This document shows positions 16,730 to 26,757 of a stretch of DNA of 64,000 bases, piece after piece. The stretch covers positions 5,828,001 to 5,892,000 of the forward strand of contig CP099650.1 in the NCBI GenBank assembly GCA_024123915.1, in the 5' to 3' direction. Positions within the stretch are counted from its first letter, which is position 1, and each line of letters opens with the position of its first letter. Under the pieces are notes generated by a model. The model ran no database searches. It worked only from the letters and a program-made list of their open reading frames with translations, and was not told the DNA's origin. A program made the translations under genes and the position numbers. This DNA is from Oxalobacteraceae bacterium OTU3CAMAD1 (GTDB lineage Bacteria > Pseudomonadota > Gammaproteobacteria > Burkholderiales > Burkholderiaceae_D).

Positions 16730-18001
16730 ATGTATTCACTCGCGTTTTCGATTTTGTTCGTATCTTTCATCATTTTGACCTTGATCGTGCGCTTCTGGCT
16801 GGCCTCGCGCCATATCCGCCATGTGCTGACCCATCGCGGCGCCGTGCCGGCCGAATTTGCCGAAAAAATCCCCCTCGCCGCCCACCAGAAGGCGGCGGAT
16901 TACACCATCGCGCGCACCAAATTCGGCCTGTTCACCCTGCTGGTCAACACCCTGGTGCTGGTCGGTTTCACGCTGCTCGGCGGCCTGCAGTGGCTGTCGG
17001 TCGAGATCTTTAAACTGACTGGCGGCGGCATGGGCTACCAACTGGCGCTGCTGGCCGCGTTCGCGCTGATCTCGGGCGTGATCGACCTGCCGTTCGACTA
17101 TTACAAGCAGTTCCGCCTGGAACAGCGTTTCGGCTTTAACAAGATGACGCGCGGCCTGTTCTTCGCCGACATGGTCAAGGGCGCCTTGCTGGCTGCGGCC
17201 ATCGGACTGCCGCTGATGTGGGTCATGCTGACGCTGATGGAAAAATCGGGCGACCTGTGGTGGTTCTACGCCTGGCTGGTGTGGAGCGGCTTCCAGTTGC
17301 TGATGATGGTGCTGTTCCCGACCGTCATCGCGCCGATGTTCAACAAGTTCACGCCGCTGGAAGACCAGTCGCTCAAGTCGCGCATCGAGGGACTGATGAA
17401 GCGCGTCGGCTTCGCCTCCAAAGGCCTGTTCGTGATGGACGGCTCCAAGCGCAGCGCCCACGGCAACGCCTACTTCTCCGGCTTCGGCGCCAACAAGCGC
17501 ATCGTGTTCTTCGACACCCTGCTCTCGCGCCTGCAGCCGCAGGAGATCGAGGCGGTGCTGGCGCACGAGCTGGGCCACTTCAAGCTCAAGCACATCATCA
17601 AGCGCATCGTGATGATGTTCGCCATCTCGCTCGGTTTCCTGGCGCTGCTGGGCTACCTGAAGAACCAAGTCTGGTTCTACACCGGCCTTGGTGTCGATCC
17701 GCTGCTGCTGCCGGGCCAGAGCAACGACGCCATGGTGCTGCTGCTGTTCATGCTGGCGCTGCCGGTGTTCACCTTCCTGTTCAGCCCCCTGACGTCGATC
17801 GGCTCGCGCAAGCACGAGTTCGAGGCCGACGCCTTCGCCGCCAAGCACACCGATTCGCGCGACCTGGTGTCGGCGCTGGTCAAGATGTATGAGGACAACG
17901 CCTCGACCTTGACGCCGGACCCGCTGCACTCGGCGTTCTACGACTCCCACCCGCCGGCGAGCGTGCGCATCCGGCATCTGAACGCGGCGGCCGCAACATG
18001 A
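16730..18001 (+). CDS. M48 family membrane metalloprotease (Ste24/CAAX protease-like)
   Basis: A 423-residue polytopic zinc protease. Four to five hydrophobic helices precede the catalytic motif AVLAHELGHFKLKH (HELGH at residues 279-283); the third zinc ligand is the Glu of SRKHEFEADAFAAKH near residue 364. This architecture and length fit bacterial Ste24-like M48A proteases, implicated in membrane-protein quality control, rather than the shorter HtpX. The gene is the first of a tight three-gene unit: its TGA overlaps the ATG of phhB in an ATGA tetranucleotide, and phhB overlaps rsgA the same way, so the three are probably co-transcribed and translationally coupled. Confidence 0.92.
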   Translation: MYSLAFSILFVSFIILTLIVRFWLASRHIRHVLTHRGAVPAEFAEKIPLAAHQKAADYTIARTKFGLFTLLVNTLVLVGFTLLGGLQWLSVEIFKLTGGGMGYQLALLAAFALISGVIDLPFDYYKQFRLEQRFGFNKMTRGLFFADMVKGALLAAAIGLPLMWVMLTLMEKSGDLWWFYAWLVWSGFQLLMMVLFPTVIAPMFNKFTPLEDQSLKSRIEGLMKRVGFASKGLFVMDGSKRSAHGNAYFSGFGANKRIVFFDTLLSRLQPQEIEAVLAHELGHFKLKHIIKRIVMMFAISLGFLALLGYLKNQVWFYTGLGVDPLLLPGQSNDAMVLLLFMLALPVFTFLFSPLTSIGSRKHEFEADAFAAKHTDSRDLVSALVKMYEDNASTLTPDPLHSAFYDSHPPASVRIRHLNAAAAT

Positions 18002-18378
18002 TCGCCACCCTCGCTACCAGCGCCACCCTCCTTGACCTGCTCGCGGGCCACAGCCGGCCCGCCAAGCAAGCGCTGACAGCCGACGAGGCCGCGCACATGG
18101 CAACGCTCGTGCCGGACTGGTCGCTGGAAGACGGCAAACTGTGCCGCACCTTCGGCTTTCTCAATTACTATCGCACCATGGCCTTCGTCAATGCGTTGGC
18201 CTACCTGAGCCACGCCGAAGACCACCACCCGGAAATGACCGTGACTTATAAAAACTGCACCGTGCGCTACGATACCCATTCGGTCAACGATGGCCGTGGC
18301 GGCCTGTCGGACAACGACTTCATCTGCGCGGCCAAGGCCGACGCGCTGTTCGCCCAACTGGCCAAGGCGTCCGCATGA
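17998..18378 (+). CDS. phhB: 4a-hydroxytetrahydrobiopterin dehydratase (pterin carbinolamine dehydratase)
   Basis: A 126-residue enzyme that dehydrates 4a-carbinolamine pterin to recycle the cofactor of phenylalanine hydroxylase. The signature [20 protein letters not shown] holds the catalytic His pair (HHPE), followed by the conserved [20 protein letters not shown]. No phenylalanine hydroxylase gene is nearby; the gene is wedged between the M48 protease and rsgA with 4-bp overlaps on both sides. The N-terminal 25 residues are longer than in the shortest family members. Confidence 0.92.
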   Translation: MIATLATSATLLDLLAGHSRPAKQALTADEAAHMATLVPDWSLEDGKLCRTFGFLNYYRTMAFVNALAYLSHAEDHHPEMTVTYKNCTVRYDTHSVNDGRGGLSDNDFICAAKADALFAQLAKASA

Positions 18379-19289
18379 GCCAGCAAGCACCAACCAAGCT
18401 CAAGGCGACCATCATCGCCGCCCACGGCCGCCACTATCTGGCCGAGGCCGGCGGCGTCAAGCTGCAATGCGTCACGCGCGGCAAGAAGACCAACGTCGCC
18501 GTCGGCGACATCGTCGACGTCACCATGACCTCGCCCGACCAGGGCGTGATCGACAAGATCGAAGAACGCAAGACCCTGCTGTACCGCTCCGACCAGTACA
18601 AATCCAAGCTGCTGGCGGCCAACCTGACGCAGTTGTTCATCGTCGTCGCGACCGAGCCCGGCTTCGCCGACGACCTGGTGTCGCGCTCGCTGGTGGCGGC
18701 CGAGGCGGCCGGCATCCAGGCGCGCCTGATCCTCAACAAGACCGACGTCACCGAATCGCTGGCGCGCACCCGCGAGCGGCTGCAACCGTACGCCTCGCTC
18801 GGCTATCCTGTGCACGAGGTGTCGGCCAAGGCGCACCCGGACCAGGCGCTGGCCGTTCTCAGGCCGCTCCTGGCGGGCCAGTCGTCGATCCTGATCGGCC
18901 AGTCGGGCATGGGCAAGTCGTCGCTGATCAACCTGCTGGTGCCGGACGCCGACATCGCCGTGCGCGAAATCTCGGCGGCGCTCGACACCGGCAAGCACAC
19001 CACCACTTTCACGCGTTTATACCAGCTGCCAGAACTGGGTGAAGGTTCGTCCATCATCGATTCGCCGGGCTTCCAGGAGTTCGGCCTGTACCATCTCAGC
19101 GAAGGCATGCTGGAGCGCGCCTTCGTCGATTTCGCGCCCTACCTCGGACATTGCAAATATTACAATTGCCGGCATCTGATCGAGCCGCAATGCGCCATCC
19201 TGGCGGCTGTCGCCGAGGGCAAGATCACCAAGATGCGCCATACCTTGTACGGCCAGTTGTTGCATGAATCGTCACAAACGCTGTATTAA
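18375..19289 (+). CDS. rsgA: Ribosome small-subunit-dependent GTPase A
   Basis: A 304-residue circularly permuted GTPase that assists late 30S subunit maturation. An N-terminal OB-fold (residues about 8-75) is followed by the G domain in permuted order: G4 [10 protein letters not shown] first, then G1 [16 protein letters not shown] and G3 [13 protein letters not shown]. The C-terminal zinc finger is formed by [16 protein letters not shown]. All GTP-binding motifs appear intact. It is last of the M48-phhB-rsgA unit. The 137 bp that follow hold only a possible TATAAT for the next gene. Confidence 0.96.
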   Translation: MSQQAPTKLKATIIAAHGRHYLAEAGGVKLQCVTRGKKTNVAVGDIVDVTMTSPDQGVIDKIEERKTLLYRSDQYKSKLLAANLTQLFIVVATEPGFADDLVSRSLVAAEAAGIQARLILNKTDVTESLARTRERLQPYASLGYPVHEVSAKAHPDQALAVLRPLLAGQSSILIGQSGMGKSSLINLLVPDADIAVREISAALDTGKHTTTFTRLYQLPELGEGSSIIDSPGFQEFGLYHLSEGMLERAFVDFAPYLGHCKYYNCRHLIEPQCAILAAVAEGKITKMRHTLYGQLLHESSQTLY

Positions 19290-19356
19290 CCAGTATTGAG
19301 GCATCACAAAGTCCATCTTTTGCACGACCCGCGCACACGATATCCGGTTTGGCGAT

Positions 19357-19362
19357 TATAAT
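19357..19362 (+). promoter_or_regulatory. Possible -10 element of the histidine kinase gene
   Basis: A perfect TATAAT lies 64 bp before the chosen start of the histidine kinase. No convincing -35 hexamer is found at 16-18 bp spacing, so this is a weak call. Confidence 0.3.
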
Positions 19363-19426
19363 TCCCAAGGGAAATTATGCGTGCGTTTCCATCAACAGTT
19401 ATCTGACGCGCGGTTCGAGGACATCG

Positions 19427-22342
19427 ATGGACATGTTTGCGCTCGACGACGAAGTATCGCAGTGGGAAACGGCCCTGCCGACCCTGCGCGGTCCGGCCCG
19501 CCTGCCGGTACTGGTGCCGCTCGCCTGGCATTTGCGCCAGCGCGACAGCGCGCGCGCCACCGCCCTCGCCCGCGAAGGGCTAGCCCTGCTGCCGGCCACC
19601 GCGCTGACGCCCGAGGCGCAAACCCTGACCTCGGCGCGCCTGCGCCTGGTGGAAGCCGAGGCGGCCTGGCTGCAGGGCCGCCTGGCGGAGGCCGAAACCC
19701 TGGCCGCCGCCATCGCCGACCAATTGCACGCGCAGGGCGACCGGCGCGGCTGCGCCGACACCCGCTGGCTGCGCGCGTGGATCGCCATCGACGGCGGCGA
19801 TCACCAGGGCGGCATCGTCCACCTGGAACACATGGCGGCCATCGCCGGCCAGGCCGGCGACGCCGAACGCGTCTCCATCGCCGAGGCCACCATCGCGCGC
19901 TGGGCCGTCATCGAGGACATGCGCGCGGCCGACCTGCGCTGGGGCACGCGCTTTCAACACTTCCAGCACCATCTGGTGGCCGACGCCGGCGCCACGGTGG
20001 AACCGGCCGCGCCGATCGCGCCGGGGGAACAAGGCGTGGCGGCGTGGATCGGCGACTACTTCGGCACCCGCGCCAGCCAGGGTGGCCACTACGGCGCCGC
20101 CGCCGGCCACTTCATCCGCGCCTACGAGGCCGCGCGCGCCACCGGCCAGCTGCGCGCGGCCATCACCGCCGCCGTCAACGTCGGCCTCGATTTCGCCATC
20201 CTGCACGACCACCACGCCGCGCTCGACTGGCTGCAGCGCGCGCTCCACCTGGCCCGCCCCACCGGCTGGCCGCGCAGCGTCGGCGCCTGCCTGTCGCACA
20301 CGGCCGACACCATGCGCCGCCTGGGCCGGCTCGACGCCAGCGCCGACCTGCTGGCCGAGGCGCTGGCGGTGCTGGCGCCGCTGCCGGCCGGCCGCAGCTA
20401 CGCCTCGGCGCTGCACTTCCTGGGCGAGCTCTCGCTCGAGCGCGCCGACTACGCCGCCGCGTTCGACGCCTTCAGCGGCCTGGAACAGCGCGCCGCCGCG
20501 CTGCGCCAGGCCGACCTGCACAGCATCGCCCGCCGCGGCCAGGCCCACGCGCTGTGCTTCCTCGGCCGCCCGCAGGAGGCGCTGGCCGCCGCCGGGCACG
20601 CGATCGAACTGGCCACCGCCCAGGACCACCTGGACAACCACGTGGCCGCGCTGCGGGTGCTGTCGGAGATCCACGCGCGGCACGCGTTGCCGGCGCCACG
20701 AGGCATGACCGAGCCTAACGCCACCCTGCACTATCTGCACCGGGCGCTGGCGGTGGCCTCGCGCATCGACGGCTACACCCTGCCGGGCGACCTGCTTGAC
20801 GCGCTGGGCGCCCAGTATGCCCGCATCGGCGACCATGCCCAGGCCTACGCCTCGGCGCTGGCGGCGGCCGCCGCGCGCGACAAGACCCACGGCCAGGAGG
20901 CCACCAACCGCGCCATCGCCATGCAGGTGCACCACCAGACCGAGCGCGCCCGCGCCGAGGGCCTGCACCACCGGTTGCTGGCCGCGTCCGAGGCCCACCG
21001 CGCCGAGCTGCTGCTGCAAACCACCGCCACCCTCGAACGGCTGTCGGTGATCGGGCGCGAGATCACCACCCACCTCGACGCCGGCGCCATCTTCGCCGCG
21101 CTCAACGCCCACGTCCAGGCGCTGCTGCCGGCCAACACCTTCGCCATCTACCTGTGCGACCCCGGCTTCGACACCCTGAGCCGGGTGTTCGGCGTCGAGA
21201 ACGGCGTGCCGCTGGCCAGCAACACCATCGCCGTCGACAATCCGCGCGCCAACGCCGCGCGCAGCCTGCGCGAGCGCGCCGAGATCTACGTCGACGACGC
21301 CGGCCCGGACGACATCTTCCTCGCGCCCGGCACGCAACTGATGTCGTGCGCGTTGTACGTGCCGCTGCTGGTCGGCGAGCGCACGCTGGGCGTGATGACG
21401 GTGCAGGCGGCCCGCGCGCGCGCCTACGGCGAGCGCGAACGGCTGATCTTCCGCACCTTGTGCGCCTACGGCGCCATCGCGCTCGACAACGCCCAGGCCT
21501 ACCGCCAGCTGCAGGACGCGCAGGCGCAGCTGGTGTCGCAGCAAAAGCTGGCGGCGCTCGGCGCGCTGATGGCCGGCGTCGCCCACGAATTGAACACGCC
21601 GATCGGCAACAGCCTGCTGATCGCCAGCACCCTGCACCAAAAGACCGAAGAGCTGGCCAAGCGCCTGGACGGCCCCGGCCTGCGCCGCTCCGACCTGTCG
21701 ACCTACCTGGAGGACGCCGTCGCCGCGCACGCGCTGGTCATGCGCGGGCTCACCAGCGCGGCCGACCTGGTCAACAGCTTCAAGCAGGTGGCGGTCGACC
21801 GCACCACCGAGCAGCGCCGCCGCTTCGACCTGCAGCAGGTGGCCGCCGAGGTGATCGCCACGATGATGAACCGGGTGCGCGCCTGCGGCCACCGCATCGA
21901 GGTCGAGGTGCCGGCCGATATCGCCATGGACAGCTATCCCGGCCCGCTGGGCCAGGTCATCGCCAATTTCATCAACAACGCGCTGCTGCACGCGTTCGGC
22001 GGCGATGCCGGCTCCGCTCCGGGCGACGGCGGCGGCGGCGGGCGCATGTGGCTGCGGGCGTCGACGCCGGCCGACGGCAAAGTGACCCTGGTGTTCGGCG
22101 ACGACGGCGCCGGCATCGCGCCCGAGCACATGTCGCGCATCTTCGATCCGTTCTTCACCACCAAGCTGGGCCAGGGCGGCAGCGGGCTGGGATTGTCGAT
22201 CAGTTATAATATTGTCACGTCCCTGCTGGGCGGGCAGATCACCGTCCACAGCGCCCCCGGCGGCACCACCTTCACCCTGGAGCTGCCGCTGACCGCGCCG
22301 GCGCCGGCGCCCGGGACGGCGGCGGCGCGGATCTACCACTAA
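19427..22342 (+). CDS. Large soluble sensor histidine kinase (TPR-like, GAF, HisKA/HATPase)
   Basis: About 971 residues with no clear membrane helix. Residues about 10-490 are Ala-rich helical repeats of TPR type (for example RGQAHALCFLGRPQEALAAA). A GAF domain follows (about 545-690; TFAIYLCDPGFDTLSRVFGV through GVMTVQAARARAYGERERLI). The kinase core has an H-box GVAHELNTPIGNSLLIAS with phospho-acceptor His720, an N-box QVIANFINNALLHAF, DDGAGIAPEHMSRIFDPFF, and a G-box GSGLGLSISYNIV. The sequence AHELNTPIGN puts it among kinases related to those in multidomain hybrid sensors. No receiver domain or response-regulator gene is adjacent, so it is an orphan kinase. The start at 19427 has GAGG eight bases upstream; an in-frame ATG at 19349 overlaps the probable -10. 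The ligand is unknown. Confidence 0.88.
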   Translation: MDMFALDDEVSQWETALPTLRGPARLPVLVPLAWHLRQRDSARATALAREGLALLPATALTPEAQTLTSARLRLVEAEAAWLQGRLAEAETLAAAIADQLHAQGDRRGCADTRWLRAWIAIDGGDHQGGIVHLEHMAAIAGQAGDAERVSIAEATIARWAVIEDMRAADLRWGTRFQHFQHHLVADAGATVEPAAPIAPGEQGVAAWIGDYFGTRASQGGHYGAAAGHFIRAYEAARATGQLRAAITAAVNVGLDFAILHDHHAALDWLQRALHLARPTGWPRSVGACLSHTADTMRRLGRLDASADLLAEALAVLAPLPAGRSYASALHFLGELSLERADYAAAFDAFSGLEQRAAALRQADLHSIARRGQAHALCFLGRPQEALAAAGHAIELATAQDHLDNHVAALRVLSEIHARHALPAPRGMTEPNATLHYLHRALAVASRIDGYTLPGDLLDALGAQYARIGDHAQAYASALAAAAARDKTHGQEATNRAIAMQVHHQTERARAEGLHHRLLAASEAHRAELLLQTTATLERLSVIGREITTHLDAGAIFAALNAHVQALLPANTFAIYLCDPGFDTLSRVFGVENGVPLASNTIAVDNPRANAARSLRERAEIYVDDAGPDDIFLAPGTQLMSCALYVPLLVGERTLGVMTVQAARARAYGERERLIFRTLCAYGAIALDNAQAYRQLQDAQAQLVSQQKLAALGALMAGVAHELNTPIGNSLLIASTLHQKTEELAKRLDGPGLRRSDLSTYLEDAVAAHALVMRGLTSAADLVNSFKQVAVDRTTEQRRRFDLQQVAAEVIATMMNRVRACGHRIEVEVPADIAMDSYPGPLGQVIANFINNALLHAFGGDAGSAPGDGGGGGRMWLRASTPADGKVTLVFGDDGAGIAPEHMSRIFDPFFTTKLGQGGSGLGLSISYNIVTSLLGGQITVHSAPGGTTFTLELPLTAPAPAPGTAAARIYH

Positions 22343-22388
22343 AGTCTAACCCGGCGCGCATTTTGCGATACGCATGCGCCACCGCTTA

Positions 22389-22444
22389 GGGGTCGTACCC
22401 CGTACGGGTACGACCCCGGTTGGCCGTGCGGGTTAAAAACCCGC
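22389..22444. repeat. Family A palindromic repeat, copy 3, with adjoining hairpin
   Basis: Core arms GGGGTCGTACCC / GGGTACGACCCC with a 5-nt loop lie at 22389-22417. Directly after comes GCGGGTT-AAA-AACCCGC (22428-22444), a 7-bp hairpin whose left half matches the outer GTGCGGGTT arm of other copies. It lies 46 bp after the histidine kinase stop and could act as its transcript end. Confidence 0.85.
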
Positions 22445-22464
22445 CCGCCGACAGCACAATCTGC

Positions 22465-22500
22465 GGCAATTCGCCCCTTTGGCCGAATTGCCTTTATAAT
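22465..22500 (+). promoter_or_regulatory. Probable argF promoter with overlapping dyad
   Basis: The dyad GGCAATTCG / CGAATTGCC (22465-22473 and 22484-22492) sits directly upstream of a perfect -10 TATAAT (22495-22500), 59 bp before the argF start. The dyad covers the place of the -35 and could be an operator, for instance for an arginine-responsive repressor, or an attenuator-like hairpin; neither is established. Confidence 0.45.
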
Positions 22501-22559
22501 TGTTCGGCTCAGCCGGCCGCGCATCCAATCACGGGCCAGTTCACCTGTCAGTTGTCATT

Positions 22560-23486
22560 ATGCCTATCCAAAAACCGATCAAGCATTACCTGCAGTTTTC
22601 CGACTTCACGTTGGCCGAATACGAATACGTCATCGAGCGCGCGCACCTGATCAAGCGAAAGTTCAAGAATTACGAGATCTACCACCCGCTGATCGACCGC
22701 ACCCTGGTCATGGTGTTCGAGAAGAACTCCACCCGCACCCGCCTGTCGTTCGAGGCCGGCATGCACCAGCTGGGCGGCGCCGCCATCTACCTGAACACGC
22801 GCGACTCCCAGCTGGGACGCGGCGAGCCGGTGGAAGACGCCGGCCAGGTGATGAGCCGGATGTGCGACATCATCATGGTGCGCACCTTCGGCCAGGACAT
22901 CATCGAGCGCTTCGCCGCTCATTCGCGCGTGCCGGTGATTAACGGCCTGACCAACGAGCACCACCCGTGCCAGGTGTTCGCCGACATCTTCACCTTCTAC
23001 GAGCACCGCGGCCCGATCGCCGGCAAGACCGTGGCGTGGATCGGCGACGCCAACAACATGCTGTATTCGTGGCTGCAGGCGGCCGAGGTGTTCGGCTTCC
23101 ACGTCAACGTCTCCACGCCCAAGGGCTACGACATGGACATGTCGCTGGTGACGACCGACCGCTACACCTTCTTCGCCAACCCGGCCGACGCCTGCGAAGG
23201 CGCGCACCTGGTCAACACCGACGTGTGGACCAGCATGGGCTACGAAGAGGAAAACGCCGCCCGCATCAAAGCCTTCGACGGCTGGATCGTCGACGGCGCC
23301 AAGATGGCGCGCGCCGCGCCCGACGCGCTGTTCATGCACTGCCTGCCCGCCCACCGCGGAGAGGAAGTGGCCGCCGAGGTGATCGACGGCCCGCAGTCGG
23401 TAGTCTGGGACGAGGCGGAAAACCGCCTCCACATCCAGAAGGCGCTGATCGAATACCTGCTGCTCGGCCGCCTCGACGCGCAGTGA
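22560..23486 (+). CDS. argF: Ornithine carbamoyltransferase
   Basis: A 308-residue enzyme that condenses ornithine with carbamoyl phosphate to citrulline in arginine synthesis. The carbamoyl-phosphate site FEKNSTRTRLSFEAGMHQLG, the HPCQVFAD motif, the ornithine-binding TDVWTSMGYEEE region and the catalytic MHCLPAHRGEEV are all present. An upstream in-frame ATG at 22500 would add 20 residues over the promoter region; 22560 (MPIQKPIKHY) matches family length. It is followed after 44 bp by argG, the next enzyme of the pathway, as is common in betaproteobacteria. Confidence 0.97.
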   Translation: MPIQKPIKHYLQFSDFTLAEYEYVIERAHLIKRKFKNYEIYHPLIDRTLVMVFEKNSTRTRLSFEAGMHQLGGAAIYLNTRDSQLGRGEPVEDAGQVMSRMCDIIMVRTFGQDIIERFAAHSRVPVINGLTNEHHPCQVFADIFTFYEHRGPIAGKTVAWIGDANNMLYSWLQAAEVFGFHVNVSTPKGYDMDMSLVTTDRYTFFANPADACEGAHLVNTDVWTSMGYEEENAARIKAFDGWIVDGAKMARAAPDALFMHCLPAHRGEEVAAEVIDGPQSVVWDEAENRLHIQKALIEYLLLGRLDAQ

Positions 23487-23530
23487 TCTCCACATAACAA
23501 CTACACCATTTCACCTCCATTGGAACTAGC

Positions 23531-24763
<1,233 letters not shown>

Positions 24764-24802
24764 AAAAAGAGCATCGCGGCTTATACGCCACGCTTGACGC
24801 CG

Positions 24803-24836
24803 AAACGGGCCGCTGATTCAGCGGCCCGTTTTTTTT
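24803..24836 (+). terminator. Rho-independent terminator of argF-argG
   Basis: The stem AACGGGCCGCT / AGCGGCCCGTT has a 5-nt loop followed by an eight-base T-tract. Confidence 0.92.
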
Positions 24837-24898
24837 GTCCTCCACAATGCGCGACAAGATGATACATTGCTTGCACCGCATCATCGTCGTGGAATGAC

Positions 24899-26713
24899 AT
24901 GCTTAAAGACCTCGGTATCAAGACAAAACTCGCCATCGGCTTCGGCGCCATCGTCGCCATCATCCTGGTGCTGCTGCTGGTGGCGTTCACCAATTTCAGC
25001 AAGCTCTCGGCCGCCAGCGACTGGGACCGCCACACGCAGGAAGTACTGCTCGAAGTGACCGTCATCGACAACGCCATGCTGCAGGTGCAAAGCGCCAACC
25101 GCGGCTTCATGCTGACCGGCGTCGAGGCCATCGCCGCGCCGCTGGTCGCGGCCGAGGCGCTGGTGCGCACTCAGATCGACAAGATCGCCCTGCTCACGCG
25201 CGACAATCCGTCGCAGCAGGCGCGCATCGCCAAACTGCGGCCGCTGTTCGACCAGTGGATGCACAACACCGTCGAGCCGCTGGTGGCCAAGCGCCGCGCG
25301 TTGAACAAGAGCGTCGGCATGTCGGTGCAGGCGGCCACGATCGACGACATCCGGGGCGGCACCGCCACCGTGAACGCCATCCGCCAGCTGATCGGCGAGA
25401 TCACCGCCGAGGAAAAGCGCCTGCTCGATCAGCGCTCGACCACCGCCGCAGAACTGCAGCGCACCATGCTGCTGTTGCTGGGCGTCGGCGGCGCCGCCTG
25501 CGTGCTGCTGGCCATCGTGGTCGGCATGGTCCTGACCAAGGCGCTGCTGGCGCCCCTCAACAACCTGACCCACGCGGTCGGCCGCATCGCCGCCGGCGAG
25601 CAGTCGGCGCGCGCGCCGGTGCTGTCGGCCGATGAACTGGGCAAGGTCACCGTCGAATTCAACCGCATGGCGCAATCGATCCAGGACAGCCAGGCCAACG
25701 AGCAAGCCGCCACCAACCTGCTCAAGTCCAAGGTCGATTCGCTGCTCGGCGTGGTGTCCAAGGCCGCCTCGGGCGACCTGACCGGCCGCATCGAGGTCGC
25801 CGGCGCCGACGCCATCGGCCAGCTGGCGCATGGCCTCGACCGCATGTTCGAGAACCTGCGCGCCCTGCTCAACAACGTGCAGAAGGCCGGCATCCAGGTC
25901 ACCACTTCGGCCACCCAGATCGCCGCCTCGACCAAGCAGCAGGAGGCCACCGGCATCGAACAGGCGCAGACCAGCATCGAGATCCTCAGCACCACCAAGC
26001 AGATCTCCGCCAACACGGCCGAGCTGCTCAAAACGATGGAGGACGCCACCGCCGTCGCCGACTACACCACCAACGCCACCGCCGAAGCCCAGAACAACCT
26101 GCAGCGCATGGACGGCACCATGCAGCACATGGTATCGGCCACCGATTCGATCAACGCCAAGCTGGCCGCGCTGTCGGAAAAGGCGTCCAACATCAACAGC
26201 GTTTTGATCACCATCACCAAGGTCGCCGACCAGACCAACATCCTCTCGCTCAACGCCGCCATCGAGGCCGAGAAGGCCGGCGACGCCGGCCGCGGATTCT
26301 CGGTCGTGGCCACCGAGATCCGCCGCCTGGCCGACCAGACCTCGGTGTCGACCTGGGACATCGAACAGATGCTCAAGGAGATGCAATCGGCCGTCTCGGC
26401 CAGCGTGATGGGCATGGACAAATTCTCCGAGGAGATCCGCCGCAGCGTCGGCGAGGTGCGCCAGGTGACCGACCAGCTCTCCGGCGTGATGGACCAGGTG
26501 CAAAAACTGGCGCCGCAGTTCGACGCCGTGCTGCAGGGGATGCAGTCGCAGGCGGTTGGCGCGCAGCAGATCTCGGAGACGATGATGCAGCTGAACGACG
26601 CCACCCAGCAGACGGTCGACTCGCTCAAGGCCACCAGCGAGGCGGTGCACCAATTGCAGTACGCCGCCGGCGACCTGCAAACGAGCGTCGCCAATTTTGC
26701 CGTCGCGGCCTAA
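24899..26713 (+). CDS. wspA: WspA-type methyl-accepting chemotaxis receptor, first copy
   Basis: A 604-residue membrane receptor at the head of a Wsp operon; in Pseudomonas, WspA senses surface contact and drives c-di-GMP synthesis through WspE and WspR. Helix 1 is at residues about 10-30 and helix 2 at about 190-215, enclosing an alpha-helical periplasmic sensor. A HAMP domain follows (about 215-270), then a long cytoplasmic coiled coil. The signalling tip is [20 protein letters not shown], then [20 protein letters not shown], the WspA form of the methyl-accepting tip. It lies 62 bp after the argG terminator. Residues 221-604 are about 96% identical to the next gene (16 differences counted by eye), whereas the sensor half is clearly divergent. 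Confidence 0.9.
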   Translation: MLKDLGIKTKLAIGFGAIVAIILVLLLVAFTNFSKLSAASDWDRHTQEVLLEVTVIDNAMLQVQSANRGFMLTGVEAIAAPLVAAEALVRTQIDKIALLTRDNPSQQARIAKLRPLFDQWMHNTVEPLVAKRRALNKSVGMSVQAATIDDIRGGTATVNAIRQLIGEITAEEKRLLDQRSTTAAELQRTMLLLLGVGGAACVLLAIVVGMVLTKALLAPLNNLTHAVGRIAAGEQSARAPVLSADELGKVTVEFNRMAQSIQDSQANEQAATNLLKSKVDSLLGVVSKAASGDLTGRIEVAGADAIGQLAHGLDRMFENLRALLNNVQKAGIQVTTSATQIAASTKQQEATGIEQAQTSIEILSTTKQISANTAELLKTMEDATAVADYTTNATAEAQNNLQRMDGTMQHMVSATDSINAKLAALSEKASNINSVLITITKVADQTNILSLNAAIEAEKAGDAGRGFSVVATEIRRLADQTSVSTWDIEQMLKEMQSAVSASVMGMDKFSEEIRRSVGEVRQVTDQLSGVMDQVQKLAPQFDAVLQGMQSQAVGAQQISETMMQLNDATQQTVDSLKATSEAVHQLQYAAGDLQTSVANFAVAA

Positions 26714-26757
26714 GCATGGGACAATGCCGCGCCTAACGTGGCCATGGGAGAAGGAAA

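Noticed and set aside
19580..22339. A 919-residue frame antisense to the histidine kinase
   Set aside because: Shadow frame; the plus-strand gene has all kinase motifs.
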